A stretch of DNA of 64,000 nucleotides from JBBRVW01 sp038246545 (lineage in GTDB: Bacteria > Actinomycetota > Actinomycetes > JACCUZ01). The stretch lies in assembly GCA_038246545.1 (NCBI GenBank), contig JBBRVW010000017.1, positions 20,192 through 84,191 of the forward strand. The letters are read 5' to 3'. Positions 7,611 to 17,026 of the stretch are shown here, piece after piece (positions within the stretch are counted from its first letter, which is position 1; the number at the start of each line of letters is the position of its first letter). The translations under genes and the position numbers were made by a program. The notes below the pieces were generated by a model that made no database searches, was not told the DNA's origin, and saw only the letters and a list, made by a program, of their open reading frames with translations.

Positions 7611-8387
7611 ATGCAGCCCACAGCCCGCCCCCCTCTCGTCGTGCTCGCCGCGGTCGCGGGCACCCTGGCGCTCGTCGTGGCCGGCTGGCTGCTCGGACGC
7701 GGCGGCGGGCCAGTGCCTGCCGCGGCTGCCGCGACCACCGGGGACGCGAGTGGGGACCGGGCGCGGGACGGGGTCCTCGTCAGCGGCACCGGCGAGGTGA
7801 CCGGTCGGCCCGACACGCTCGTGGCGCAGTTCGGCGCCGAGGCGACCGCGGGATCCGTCGACGAGGCGCTCGCCCGCGCCGACCGCGCGCTGGGGCGCAT
7901 CACCGACGCGCTGCGCAAGGGTGGCGTGGACGACGCCGACCTGCAGACCGCCGGTCTCGACGTCTACCCCCAGTACTCGAACGACGGTCGGCAGGTCACC
8001 GGCTACCAGGCGCAGCAGCAGCTCACCGTCACCTTCCGTGACGTCGACGCCGCCGGGCGGCTGATCGGGCGGGCCGTGTCCGCCGGCGGTGACGCCGCTC
8101 GGCTGTCCGGGCTGTCGTTCCGCATCGACGACGACTCGGCCCTGCTGGCCGACGCCCGGCGCAAGGCGTTCGGCGACGCCAAGTCGAAGGCCGCGCTGTA
8201 CGGCGACGCCGCCGGCCGCGGTCTGGGGCGTGTCGTCAGCGTCACCGAGACCGTGACCGGCAGCGCCCAGCCGTACCCCACGGTCGCGTTCGACGCCGCG
8301 CGCTCGTCGGCCGGCGGCGACGTGCAGATCGAGGCCGGTCAGCAGCAGCTGTCGGTCACCGTCACGGTCGAGTGGTCGTTCGACTGA
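7611..8387 (+). CDS. SIMPL domain-containing exported protein
   Basis: A 258-residue protein with a signal-anchor or signal peptide (LVVLAAVAGTLALVVAGWLL, residues 8-27) and a SIMPL/DUF541 domain. Recognisable elements are VLVSGTGEVTGRPDTLVAQF near residue 54, TAGLDVYPQYSNDGRQVTGY near 118, and the repeating DARRKAFGDAKSKAALYG. SIMPL proteins form oligomeric ring or channel-like assemblies at the cell surface in several bacteria; no enzymatic activity is established. ATG 7611 has GGAGG at 7601-7605. The gene converges with dxs, leaving 23 bases between the stops. Confidence 0.85.
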   Translation: MQPTARPPLVVLAAVAGTLALVVAGWLLGRGGGPVPAAAAATTGDASGDRARDGVLVSGTGEVTGRPDTLVAQFGAEATAGSVDEALARADRALGRITDALRKGGVDDADLQTAGLDVYPQYSNDGRQVTGYQAQQQLTVTFRDVDAAGRLIGRAVSAGGDAARLSGLSFRIDDDSALLADARRKAFGDAKSKAALYGDAAGRGLGRVVSVTETVTGSAQPYPTVAFDAARSSAGGDVQIEAGQQQLSVTVTVEWSFD

Positions 8388-8410
8388 CGCGGCGATCCCG
8401 CTGGGGACGG

Positions 8411-10309
8411 TCAGTCTGCGACGTGGTGCTGCTCGACCTCGACGGGCAGCCCGGAGACGGTCTCGACGATGTCACGAGCGATGTCCTGCGCCGTGAGGCC
8501 GATCTCGGCCAGGACCTCGTGCCGCTTGGCGTGGTCGAGGAACCGTAGCGGGATGCCGAAGTCGCGCAACGGGGTCGCGACGCGAGCGTCGCGAAGCGCC
8601 TGCGCGACCGCGCCGGAGACCCCGCCGCGCAGACCGTCCTCCACCACGACGACGACGCCGACGTCGCGGGCCATCCGGACGATCTCGGCCGGCACCGGCT
8701 TGACCCAGCGAGGGTCGACGACGGTGACGCCGATGCCCTGCTGGGCGCAGCGCTGCGCGACGTCGAGGCAGGTCTCGACCATCGAGCCGACAGCGACCAC
8801 CAGGACGTCGTCGCCGCCTCGCAACATGACGTCGACGACGCCGACCCGGTCGAGAGCCGGCAGGTCGGGGCCGACCGCGCCGGTCGGGTAGCGCACCACG
8901 GTGGGAGCGTCGTCGACCGCGACGGCCTCGCGCAGCTCCTCGCGGAGGGTGGCGGCGTCTCGGGGTGCGGCCAGCCGCAGTCCCGGTACCGCCTGGAGCA
9001 CGGCCATGTCCCACATGCCGTGGTGGCTGGCGCCGTCGGGGCCGGTGACTCCGGACCGGTCGAGGCAGAACGTGACCCCGCAGCGGTGCAGGGCGACATC
9101 CATGACGACCTGGTCGAACGCCCGGTTGAGGAACGTCGCGTACACGGCGACCACCGGGTGCAGGCCGCCGAGGGCCAGCCCGGCGGCCGACGTCGCCGCG
9201 TGCTGCTCGGCGATGCCCACGTCGAAGATGCGGTCCGGGTACGCCGCCGCGAACGCGTCCAGCCCGGTCGGGATCAGCATGGCCGCGGTGATGCCGACGA
9301 CGTCGGGCCGGTCGGCGCCGATCGCGACGAGCTCGTCGGAGAAGACCTGGGTCCATGCGGTCCCGGAGGCCGCCAGCGGCTGCCCCGTCTCCGGGTCGAT
9401 CACGCCGATGCCGTGGAAGTGGTCGGCGGTGTCGTCCTCGGCGTACTTGTAGCCGAGGCCCTTGCGGGTGATGGCGTGCACCAGCACCGGGCCCTGGTAG
9501 CCGCGGGCCCGACGGAGGGCGTGCTCCAGCGCGTCCATGTCGTGGCCGTCGACCGGGCCGATGTACTTCAGCCCGAGGTCCTCGAACATGCCCTGCGGGG
9601 CGACGACGTCCTTGAGGCCCTTCTTCACCCCGTGCAGCGCCTCGTACAAGGGCGCGCCGACGACCGGTGTCCGGCCGAGCACCTGCTTGCCCCACTCCAG
9701 GAACCGCTCGTAGCCGCGGGTGGTGCGCAGCGTCGCCAGGTGGTGCGCGAGACCGCCGATGGTGGGCGCGTAAGAGCGCTCGTTGTCGTTGACGACGATG
9801 ACCAGCCGACGGGTGTGGTCGGCCGCGATGTTGTTGAGCGCCTCCCACGCCATGCCGCCGGTGAGCGACCCGTCGCCGACGACGGCCACGACGGTGCGAT
9901 CGTTCTCGCCGCGCAGCTGGAACGCCTTGGCCATGCCATCGGCATAGGACAGGGCGGTCGAGGCGTGCGAGTTCTCGATCACGTCGTGCTCGGACTCGGC
10001 GCTGCTCGGGTAGCCGGACAGGCCGCCCTTCTGCCGGAGCGTCGGGAAGCGGGCGGCCCGGCCGGTCACGATCTTGTGGACGTAGGCCTGGTGGCCGGTG
10101 TCCCAGAGGATCCGGTCGCGCGGTGAGTCGAAGACGCGGTGCAACGCCAGGGTCAGCTCGACGGCTCCGAGGTTGGGCCCGAGGTGGCCACCCGTCCTGG
10201 AGACCGAGGCGATCAGGAAGGTGCGGATCTCCTCCGCGAGAGCGGCCAGCTGCTCGTGGTCGAGCGGGCGCAGGTCCTCAGGTCCGTGGATCGAGTCCAG
10301 CAGGCCCAC
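8411..10309 (-). CDS. dxs: 1-deoxy-D-xylulose-5-phosphate synthase
   Basis: This 632-residue enzyme makes DXP from pyruvate and glyceraldehyde 3-phosphate, the first step of the MEP isoprenoid pathway; DXP also feeds thiamine and pyridoxal synthesis. It is full length. The thiamine diphosphate motif is seen as GDGSLTGGMAWEALNN (about 148-163), together with the amino-terminal SRTGGHLGPNLGAVELT, and the pyrimidine-binding domain shows DVGIAEQHAATSAAGLA and YATFLNRAFDQV. The GTG start at 10309 has GGAG 8 bases upstream. In M. tuberculosis dxs1 (Rv2682c) also lies near the potassium/dut block found here, so the location is conserved. Confidence 0.97.
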   Translation of the reverse strand: MGLLDSIHGPEDLRPLDHEQLAALAEEIRTFLIASVSRTGGHLGPNLGAVELTLALHRVFDSPRDRILWDTGHQAYVHKIVTGRAARFPTLRQKGGLSGYPSSAESEHDVIENSHASTALSYADGMAKAFQLRGENDRTVVAVVGDGSLTGGMAWEALNNIAADHTRRLVIVVNDNERSYAPTIGGLAHHLATLRTTRGYERFLEWGKQVLGRTPVVGAPLYEALHGVKKGLKDVVAPQGMFEDLGLKYIGPVDGHDMDALEHALRRARGYQGPVLVHAITRKGLGYKYAEDDTADHFHGIGVIDPETGQPLAASGTAWTQVFSDELVAIGADRPDVVGITAAMLIPTGLDAFAAAYPDRIFDVGIAEQHAATSAAGLALGGLHPVVAVYATFLNRAFDQVVMDVALHRCGVTFCLDRSGVTGPDGASHHGMWDMAVLQAVPGLRLAAPRDAATLREELREAVAVDDAPTVVRYPTGAVGPDLPALDRVGVVDVMLRGGDDVLVVAVGSMVETCLDVAQRCAQQGIGVTVVDPRWVKPVPAEIVRMARDVGVVVVVEDGLRGGVSGAVAQALRDARVATPLRDFGIPLRFLDHAKRHEVLAEIGLTAQDIARDIVETVSGLPVEVEQHHVAD

Positions 10310-10448
10310 CCGGGGCTCCTCTCGCTCGTCCGGCTGCGGTGTCGGTCGAGGTGTCGAGTCTACGTTCCCCCCGAGGACGGCCTGGACACGCGGTGGGTTC
10401 CCTGAGAACGCCGGCCGCCGGCCGCCGGGTGACCGGCGTCACCGACGG

Positions 10449-10820
10449 TCAGAGCCGGTCCCGGAACCGGCGGCCGCGCAAGGCCTCCTCGACCAACCAC
10501 ACGGCGCGCTGGTGGCGCACCAGTCGCGCACCCTCGCGCTCCCAGGCCGCTAGCGCGGCCGCCACCGTGGTGGCGTCCGCCACGTCGCGCAGCTCGTCAC
10601 GGATGGTCGAGTACCCGAGACGGGCCGCCTCGACGGCGGACGCGACGTGGCGCGCCGCGAACCGCGCGAGCACCACAGGGTGGTTGCGCAGCACCTCGTG
10701 GGCCCGGTAGTCCGGTGGGCAGAGATCGAACAGCCAGGCGGTGGCGGTGCGCTCCCAGTCCGGGGTGTCAGGCGGGCGGACCTCCTCGGGCCAGCCGGGC
10801 GGCACAGCCGGGCGGCTCAT
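10449..10820 (-). CDS. Conserved actinobacterial hypothetical protein next to dxs
   Basis: A 123-residue soluble, helical protein starting MSRPAVPPGWPEEVRPP and containing WERTATAWLFDLCPPDYR, then a long alanine/arginine helix. The pattern resembles a conserved hypothetical often seen beside dxs in high-G+C actinobacteria; no function is known. Its ATG at 10820 overlaps the stop of a possible 29-residue leader ORF (10817-10906), which would couple their translation. It reads toward dxs with 139 bases between, too far to assume one operon. Confidence 0.7.
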   Translation of the reverse strand: MSRPAVPPGWPEEVRPPDTPDWERTATAWLFDLCPPDYRAHEVLRNHPVVLARFAARHVASAVEAARLGYSTIRDELRDVADATTVAAALAAWEREGARLVRHQRAVWLVEEALRGRRFRDRL

Positions 10821-10906
10821 CCTGCGCCCCCGGGGGCGGGCTCCGGTCCACGGCCCGCCGTGCCCGGCCCGGACGGGCCGACGGCGGAGCTGACCGGTGC
10901 GCTCAT
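10817..10906 (-). CDS. Possible leaderless leader peptide ORF
   Basis: ATG 10906 is preceded by TAGAGT (10919-10914) with a 7-base gap, the same leaderless promoter layout used by several genes in this window. The 29-residue product is Pro/Gly/Ala-rich (MSAPVSSAVGPSGPG and on) and ends in ATGA overlapping the start of the hypothetical gene at 10820. It could be a translated leader that couples expression, or an artefact of a GC-rich 5' region; nothing in its sequence indicates a function. Confidence 0.35.
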   Translation of the reverse strand: MSAPVSSAVGPSGPGTAGRGPEPAPGGAG

Positions 10907-10940
10907 CGGAGCCACTCTAGGAGCGAGCGCCGACCCGGTG

Positions 10941-12368
10941 TCAGGTCGCCCGGACCGCCGTCATCTCGCGCACCTCGGAGTACCGCTCACGGACCGAGGG
11001 CGTCGGGTCGGCCTCGAACGTCTGCGACGGCGCCGTCTCCCACGTGGGTGCCTCGTCGGTGCCGGCAAGGACCCAGGCAGCCTGGCGGGCAGCGCCGTCG
11101 GCGACGTACTCCCCCGGCTCCGGGACGACGACCGGGCAGCCGAGGACCGCTGGCGCGAGTCGGCGCACCGCCTCGGACCGGGCTCCCCCGCCGACCAGCA
11201 GCACCCGGCGCACGTCCGCGCCCTGGTCGCGCAGGGCGTCCAGGCCGTCGGCCAGACCGCAGAGCAGGCCCTCGACCGCGGCCCGCGCGAGGTGTGCTGG
11301 TGTGGTGGAGGTCAGCGTGAGCCCGTGCAGCGCCCCGGTCGCGTCCGGCCGGTCCGGGGTGCGCTCGCCCTCGAGGTACGGCACGAGCATCAGACCGTCG
11401 GCGCCGGCGGGCGCCGCGAGCGCCAGCTCCGAGAGACCCGCATGGTCGGTGCCGAGCAGGTCCGCGATGGCGTCCAGCACCCTCGAGGCGTTGAGCGTGC
11501 ACACCAGCGGCAGGTAGCGGCCGGTGGCGTCGGCGAAGCCCGCCACGATCCCCGACGGGTCCCGCGCCGGCACCCCGGCGACCCCGCTCACGACACCCGA
11601 GGTCCCCACCGAGACGACGACGTCACCTGGTCCCGCCCCCACTCCCAGTGCGGCCGCGGCGTTGTCGCCGGCCCCGGGCCCGAGGACCAGGGCGCCCGCC
11701 CGGGCGGCCGCCTCGGCCGGGCCCATGACGGCCGGCACGGCCAGCGCCCGGCCGAACCCGCGCTCGAGCAGGTCGGGCCGGTAGCCCTCGCTGACCGCCG
11801 ACCAGTAGCCGGTGCCGCTGGCATCGGACCGGTCGGTGCGGAGCGCGTCGAGGCCCGACGGCCCCCCGAGGTCGCCGAGCAGCCGCCAGGTCAGCCAGTC
11901 GTGCGGCAGGCAGACGGCCTCGGCGCGGACCGCGACGTCCGGCTCGTGCTCGGCGAACCAGCGCAGCTTCGCGACGGTGATCGACGCCACCGGCACCACG
12001 CCGACGGCGTCGGCCCAGGACTGCCCTCCGCCGAGCTCGTCGACCAGGTCGTGCGCTGCCGCCGCCGAGCGGGTGTCGTTCCACAGCAATGCCGGGCGCA
12101 CCACCGCGCCCGACGCGTCGAGGCAGACCATGCCGTGCTGCTGACCGCCCACCGAGAGGGCCGCCACGTCGTCCAGTCCGCCGGCCGCCGCAGCGGCCAC
12201 CTGGAAGGCGTCCCACCACGCAGCCGGGTCGACCTCGGTGCCGTCCGGGTGCGGCGCCCGGCCGAAGCGCACCAGCGCGCCGGTCGCCGAGTCCCGGACC
12301 ACCACCTTGCACGCCTGCGTCGAGGAGTCGACGCCGGCGACGAGGCGGTGCTGCGTGTCGTCCGGCAT
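10941..12368 (-). CDS. xylB: Xylulokinase
   Basis: A 475-residue FGGY-family kinase that phosphorylates D-xylulose to xylulose 5-phosphate with ATP. The phosphate-binding opening GVDSSTQACKVVV (residues 12-24), the substrate-binding ALSVGGQQHGMV, the catalytic aspartate region GPGAGDNAAAALG, and the ATP-site RRVLLVGGGARSEAV are all present. ATG 12368 lies 2 bases after the xylA stop, so xylA and xylB are co-translated or tightly coupled. Length is normal for XylB. It completes the xylose pathway encoded upstream on the same strand. Confidence 0.95.
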   Translation of the reverse strand: MPDDTQHRLVAGVDSSTQACKVVVRDSATGALVRFGRAPHPDGTEVDPAAWWDAFQVAAAAAGGLDDVAALSVGGQQHGMVCLDASGAVVRPALLWNDTRSAAAAHDLVDELGGGQSWADAVGVVPVASITVAKLRWFAEHEPDVAVRAEAVCLPHDWLTWRLLGDLGGPSGLDALRTDRSDASGTGYWSAVSEGYRPDLLERGFGRALAVPAVMGPAEAAARAGALVLGPGAGDNAAAALGVGAGPGDVVVSVGTSGVVSGVAGVPARDPSGIVAGFADATGRYLPLVCTLNASRVLDAIADLLGTDHAGLSELALAAPAGADGLMLVPYLEGERTPDRPDATGALHGLTLTSTTPAHLARAAVEGLLCGLADGLDALRDQGADVRRVLLVGGGARSEAVRRLAPAVLGCPVVVPEPGEYVADGAARQAAWVLAGTDEAPTWETAPSQTFEADPTPSVRERYSEVREMTAVRAT

Positions 12369-12370
12369 GG

Positions 12371-13573
12371 TCAGCGGGCGCCCAGCACGTGCTCGACGGC
12401 GAGCTGGTCGAGCTGGGCGAACGCGTAGCCCCGCTCGGCCGGCGCCTGGACGTCGAAGGACTCGAACGCCGACGCGTCGGCGAGCAGGTCGTCGTACGAC
12501 TCGCCCTCGCCCAGCGTGGTTTGCGCGAGCTCACCGACGCGGGACGCGGCCAGCGCCGCCTGCACCGCGGGGTCGGCACGGAACGCGGCGGCCCGCTCCT
12601 TGAGCAGCAGGTAGGTGCGCATGTTCGCGGCCGCCGAGGCCCACACGCCGTCGATGTCCTCGGTGCGCATCGGCTTGTAGTCGAAGTGCCGCGGACCGTC
12701 GTACACCGGCTCAGCGGTGCCGTCGGACGCGCCGCCACCGTTCTCCAGCAGGTCGACGAGGAAGAACGCCGACAGCAGGTCGCCGTGCCCGAACACCAGG
12801 TCCTGGTCGTACTTGGGACCGTGCTGGCCGTTGAGGTCGATGTGGAAGAGCTTGCCCTGCCACAGCGCCTGCGCGATGCCGTGCACGAAGTTGAGCCCCG
12901 CCATCTGCTCGTGCCCGACCTCCGGGTTCACGCCGACCATCTCGTGGTGCTCGAGGGTGGAGATGAACGCCAGAGCGTGGCCCAGGGTCGGCAGCAGGAT
13001 GTCACCGCGCGGCTCGTTCGGCTTGGGTTCGATGGCGAACCGCAGGTTGTAGCCGCGGTCGATGGCGTACTGCGCGAGCATGTCGATGCCCTCGGCGTAG
13101 CGGGCCAGCGCCGAGCGCACGTCCTTGGCCGAGTCGGTCTCGGCGCCCTCGCGGCCGCCCCAGAACACGTAGGTCGACGCACCCAGCTCGGCAGCGAGAT
13201 CCATGTTGCGCATGACCTTGCGCAGGGCGTAGCGGCGGATCGCGCGGTCGTTGCTGGTGAAGCCACCGTCTTTGAACACGGGATGCGTGAACAGGTTGGT
13301 CGTCATCATCGGCACGACCAGGCCGGTCTCGTCCAGCGCGGCGCGGAACCGCTTGATGTGGTCGTCGCGCGACGCGTCGTCGCTGCCGAACGGAATGAGG
13401 TCGTCGTCGTGGAACGTGACGCCGTACGCACCGAGCTCGGCCAGCCGGTGCACGGACTCGACCGGGTCCAGCGCCGGCCGGGTCGCGTCACCGAACGGGT
13501 CACGTGCCTGCCAGCCCACGGTCCACAGGCCGAAGGTGAACTTGTCCGCGGGAGTCGGTCGCAGGTCGCTCAT
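12371..13573 (-). CDS. xylA: Xylose isomerase
   Basis: A 400-residue class I (short, actinobacterial type) xylose isomerase that converts D-xylose to D-xylulose in the cytoplasm. The metal and substrate-site motifs are visible: VTFHDDDLIPFG with the catalytic-site His and Asp, VFWGGREG, FAIEPKPNEPRGD, VGVNPEVGHEQMAGLNF and HIDLNGQ. ATG 13573 has AGAGGG about 9 bases upstream. Only 44 bases separate it from the end of the ROK regulator gene and I find no convincing promoter there, so it is probably read from upstream. Confidence 0.97.
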   Translation of the reverse strand: MSDLRPTPADKFTFGLWTVGWQARDPFGDATRPALDPVESVHRLAELGAYGVTFHDDDLIPFGSDDASRDDHIKRFRAALDETGLVVPMMTTNLFTHPVFKDGGFTSNDRAIRRYALRKVMRNMDLAAELGASTYVFWGGREGAETDSAKDVRSALARYAEGIDMLAQYAIDRGYNLRFAIEPKPNEPRGDILLPTLGHALAFISTLEHHEMVGVNPEVGHEQMAGLNFVHGIAQALWQGKLFHIDLNGQHGPKYDQDLVFGHGDLLSAFFLVDLLENGGGASDGTAEPVYDGPRHFDYKPMRTEDIDGVWASAAANMRTYLLLKERAAAFRADPAVQAALAASRVGELAQTTLGEGESYDDLLADASAFESFDVQAPAERGYAFAQLDQLAVEHVLGAR

Positions 13574-13617
13574 GATGTCCCTCTCGTCGTCTCGGATCGG
13601 TCGGCACTTCGGGTGTA

Positions 13618-14832
13618 CTACGAGGCAGTCCGTCGGGACAGCTCGAGAAGGGGGTCGGACAGCAGCGGGTCGAATGCGAGCTCGGCGGCCCCGAGCAGCG
13701 TCGAGTCGGCGCCGAGCGCGGGCGCGACCAGGCGCACCTGCTGGACCAGCGCCGCCAGGCCGGTGGCCTCGAACTCGGCACGGACGGTGCTGCCGGCAGC
13801 GAGCAGCACCGCCTCGAGGGCACCGCCCATGATCACGACCTCGGGGTTGAGGACGTTGACCACGTTGGCCGTGCCGCGGCCCAGCCAGGTCGCCACGTGC
13901 TGCAGCGCGTCGCTGGCCCGGGCGTCGCCCTCGGAGGCTGCGGCGACGACCTCGCGGACGCCGGCGAGCCCCCCGCCCGGAGGTCGGCCCGCGAGCTCGA
14001 ACAACCGTTCCTCGCCGCACTCGGTCTCCCAGCAGCCGGTCGAGCCGCAGTGGCACGGCAGGCCGTCGGGGTTGACCAGCGAGTGGCCGACCTCGCCCGC
14101 GTAGCCAGCCCGGCCGCCGAGGGGGCTGCCGCCGGCGAAGATGCCGGCACCGAGGCCGGAGTGACCGGAGAGGTAGACGGCGTCCTCGACCCCGGCCGCC
14201 GCTCCCCTCACGTGCTCCGCCCGGATGCCGAGGTCGGCGTCGTTGCCGACGGCGACCGGCAGGCCGAGCGCGTCGGCGAGCTCGTGCCCGAGCGGGACGT
14301 CGCGCCAGCCGAGGTTCGGAGCCTGTCGCACCTGGCCGTCGCGGCGGCGGACCATGCCGGGCACGGCCACGCCGGCAGCGACGACCACGGCCCCCGGCCC
14401 GACCTCGGCGAGCAGGGCGGCGCCCTCGGAGGCCAGCGCCGAGGCGACAGCGCGGGGTCGCGGGGTCCGGCCCGGCCAGCTGCTGTCCCGGCGCGACAGC
14501 ACCACCCCACCGAGTCCGACCCGGGCCACCGTGAGGTGCGTGACGCCGACGTCCATCGCCAGCACCTGGACCTGCTCGGTCTCCGGCGAGACGACGTGCG
14601 ACGGCCGACCTCCGCTGCTGGCCGCCCGGCCGGCCTCCTCACGCAGCAGCCCAGCAGCCGCCAGCTCGCCGGTGAGACCACCGATGGTGCTCCGGTTGAG
14701 ACCCAGGACCGCCGTCAGCCGGCTGCGCGCCGTCGGCCCGTGCACGTGCACGTACCTCAGCAGGGTCGACAGGTTGCCCCGGCGGACGTCTTCCGACCTC
14801 GTCCCGCGAGCACCCCGAGCAAGGACCGTCAT
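13618..14832 (-). CDS. ROK family transcriptional regulator (XylR-type)
   Basis: A 404-residue repressor-type ROK protein. A winged helix-turn-helix fills residues 15-75 (LLRYVHVHGPTARSRLTAVL, LNRSTIGGLTGELAAAGLL). The sugar-kinase-fold domain follows, with DVGVTHLTVARVGLGG and the zinc-binding ROK signature CHCGSTGCWETECG. In XylR the sugar releases the DNA-bound dimer. It sits between the permease gene (8-base gap) and xylA, so it most likely senses xylose and controls this locus; the palindrome at 18255-18269 upstream of the binding-protein gene is the best operator candidate. ATG 14832 is chosen because the HTH follows directly. Confidence 0.88.
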   Translation of the reverse strand: MTVLARGARGTRSEDVRRGNLSTLLRYVHVHGPTARSRLTAVLGLNRSTIGGLTGELAAAGLLREEAGRAASSGGRPSHVVSPETEQVQVLAMDVGVTHLTVARVGLGGVVLSRRDSSWPGRTPRPRAVASALASEGAALLAEVGPGAVVVAAGVAVPGMVRRRDGQVRQAPNLGWRDVPLGHELADALGLPVAVGNDADLGIRAEHVRGAAAGVEDAVYLSGHSGLGAGIFAGGSPLGGRAGYAGEVGHSLVNPDGLPCHCGSTGCWETECGEERLFELAGRPPGGGLAGVREVVAAASEGDARASDALQHVATWLGRGTANVVNVLNPEVVIMGGALEAVLLAAGSTVRAEFEATGLAALVQQVRLVAPALGADSTLLGAAELAFDPLLSDPLLELSRRTAS

Positions 14833-14840
14833 GTGATCCG

Positions 14841-16097
14841 CTAGCCGCGCCCGGAGGCAGCCGCCCGCTTGCGCGAGAGCGCGTCCACGCCCGCCGCGAG
14901 GAGCAGCACCAGGCCGGTGACCATGTACACCACGGCGGCGGCCTGGTTGAGCAGCAGCATGCCGTTGGCGACGACGGCCACCACCAGGCCGCCGATGATC
15001 GCGTCGACCGGCCGTCCCTTGCCGCCGAACAGGCTGGTACCGCCGATGACCGCCGCACCGACCGCGTAGAGCAGCGTCTCGCCGCCGCCGGTCGAGGGGG
15101 TGACCGAGTTGACCCGGCTGGCGAGCAGCACCCCGGCGACGGCGGCGATCGTGGAGCACAGCACGAAACAGAGCAGCCGGATCCGCGCCACGTTGATGCC
15201 GGCCCGCCGCGCCGCCTCGGCGTTGCCGCCGACGGCGTAGACGTGCCGGCCGAAGACGGTGCGCGTGAGGAGCATGCTCAGCAGGACGAGAAGCACGAGC
15301 ACGACCGGGATCACGATCGGCACACCCTTGATCGAGGTCACCGCGACGTTCCGGCTGCGCTCGATGCTCAGGTAGTAGGTGCACAAGCCGAGAAGCACGG
15401 TCAGCGCGACGATCTTCACCAGCCACACCGTCGGGGACTGGGTCACCAGCCCACGCTTCCGCCGGGTCTGCATCTGCAGGAAGGTGATCCCGGCATAGGC
15501 CACCACGATGCCGAGGAAGACCAGCCAGCCGAGCCAGATCGGCAGGTTGTTGGACATGATCGCCAGGATCGTGCCGCTCTTGATCCTGATCGTGCCGCCC
15601 TGGCCGATGACCTTGAGCAGGATGCCCTGCAGGGCGAGGAACAGCGCCAGGGTCACGACGAAGGAGGGGATGCCGATCCGCGAGACGAGGATGCCGATGA
15701 ACAGACCGATCACGGCACCAGTCGCCAGACAGGCCAGGACGCCGAAGTACCACGGCTGGTCGTGTCGGGTCGCGACGACGCCGAGGATCCCACCCGCGAC
15801 ACCTGCCGTGAAGCCGGCCGACAGGTCGATCTCGCCCAGGAGCAGCACGAACACCAGCCCCATCGCGATGACGATGACCGGTGCGCTCTGGATCAGCAGG
15901 TTCGCGAAGTTGAACGGGTTCGTGAACGTGTCCGGCCGCAGCGAGGAGAACACGATCACGAGCAGGGCAAGGCCGAGGATGGCCGGCAGTGGTCCCACGT
16001 CGCCGCCGCGCAGCCGCGCGACGTACTCACGGAAGGAGTCCGAGAGCGATGTCTGCGTGACGTTCGAGGAGTCCAGCGGCTCGTCTGCGGTGCTCAC
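14841..16097 (-). CDS. xylH: Sugar (xylose) ABC transporter permease
   Basis: A 418-residue CUT2-family permease with about ten to eleven hydrophobic segments, beginning with LPAILGLALLVIVFSSL near residue 37 and ending GLVLLLAAGVDALSRKR. The EAA-like cytoplasmic loop is seen at GGNAEAARRAGINVARIRL, and GEIDLSAGFTAG is the conserved early signature of RbsC/XylH proteins. Its start overlaps the ATPase stop (16094-16097), so they are coupled. With the single-type permease, two copies would form the channel. The neighbouring xylA and xylB identify D-xylose as the likely substrate. Confidence 0.92.
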   Translation of the reverse strand: MSTADEPLDSSNVTQTSLSDSFREYVARLRGGDVGPLPAILGLALLVIVFSSLRPDTFTNPFNFANLLIQSAPVIVIAMGLVFVLLLGEIDLSAGFTAGVAGGILGVVATRHDQPWYFGVLACLATGAVIGLFIGILVSRIGIPSFVVTLALFLALQGILLKVIGQGGTIRIKSGTILAIMSNNLPIWLGWLVFLGIVVAYAGITFLQMQTRRKRGLVTQSPTVWLVKIVALTVLLGLCTYYLSIERSRNVAVTSIKGVPIVIPVVLVLLVLLSMLLTRTVFGRHVYAVGGNAEAARRAGINVARIRLLCFVLCSTIAAVAGVLLASRVNSVTPSTGGGETLLYAVGAAVIGGTSLFGGKGRPVDAIIGGLVVAVVANGMLLLNQAAAVVYMVTGLVLLLAAGVDALSRKRAAASGRG

Positions 16098-16942
16098 GAC
16101 TGCGCTCCGTCCGTGGTGGTCGTCCCGGATCCGTCATCCGGTGCGTCGGCCTCATCCGCCTCGTCAGTGCGTGCTCCGCCGGTGATCAGCTTCACGATCT
16201 CGGAGTGGTCGACGTCCTTGGCCTCGACCTGTGCGGTCATGCGGCCCAGGTAGAGCACGGCGATGTCGTCAGCGACGGCGAGGACGTCGTTCATGTTGTG
16301 CGAGATCAGGATGACCGCGAGGCCGTTGTCGGCGAGGCGGCGGACCAGCCGCAGCACCTGCTCGGTCTGCGCCACACCCAGGGCGGCAGTGGGCTCGTCC
16401 AGGATCACGAGCTTGGAGTTCCAGAGGACGGCGCGTGCGATCGCCACTGTCTGGCGCTGTCCGCCTGACAGGCTCGCGACCTTCTGCCGGATGGACTTGA
16501 CGGTACGCACGGACAGGCTGGCGAGAGTCTCGGCCGCCCGCTGCTCCATCGTGAGCTCGTCCAGCACGCCGGACGAGGTGACTTCGCGGCCCAGGTAGAG
16601 GTTCTGGACGATGTCCAGGTTGTCGCACAGTGCGAGGTCCTGGTAGACGACCTCGACGCCCAGGGCGTTTGCCTGCTTGGGGTTGTGGACGTGCACCGGC
16701 TTGCCCTCGAAGAGGTAGTCGCCGCTGTCGAACGGGTGGATGCCCGCGATCCCCTTGATCAGCGTGCTCTTGCCGGCACCGTTGTCTCCGACCAGGGCGG
16801 TCACCCGACCCAGCCGCGCGGTGAGCGTGACGTCGTGCAGGACCTGCACGGCGCCGAAGCTCTTGTCGATTCCCCGCAGCTCGAGCAGTGGAGCGGAGTC
16901 GGTGGAGCCGGGTCGCCCCGCATCGGTGGTCGTCGCTGTCAT
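16094..16942 (-). CDS. xylG: Sugar ABC transporter ATP-binding protein, single domain
   Basis: A 282-residue ABC ATPase: Walker A GDNGAGKST (52-60), Q-loop VVYQDLALC, signature LSGGQRQTVAIARAV, Walker B LVILDEPTAALG and the switch histidine in VILISHNMND. Most CUT2 importers such as RbsA or E. coli XylG carry two fused ATPase domains of about 500 residues; this one is half size and must homodimerise, as in the actinobacterial half-size subgroup. The acidic Asp/Glu-rich tail (DEADEADAPDDG) is not part of the fold. It lies between the binding-protein and permease genes, after a terminator that may lower its expression. Confidence 0.92.
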   Translation of the reverse strand: MTATTTDAGRPGSTDSAPLLELRGIDKSFGAVQVLHDVTLTARLGRVTALVGDNGAGKSTLIKGIAGIHPFDSGDYLFEGKPVHVHNPKQANALGVEVVYQDLALCDNLDIVQNLYLGREVTSSGVLDELTMEQRAAETLASLSVRTVKSIRQKVASLSGGQRQTVAIARAVLWNSKLVILDEPTAALGVAQTEQVLRLVRRLADNGLAVILISHNMNDVLAVADDIAVLYLGRMTAQVEAKDVDHSEIVKLITGGARTDEADEADAPDDGSGTTTTDGAQS

Positions 16943-17026
16943 GGCACCTCGCCTGCCTCGCTGGTGGTCGACCGCTCTCCGCGGTGGGACGACGGCACGC
17001 TAGCGGCCTGCGCAGGTGCCGGGGGC

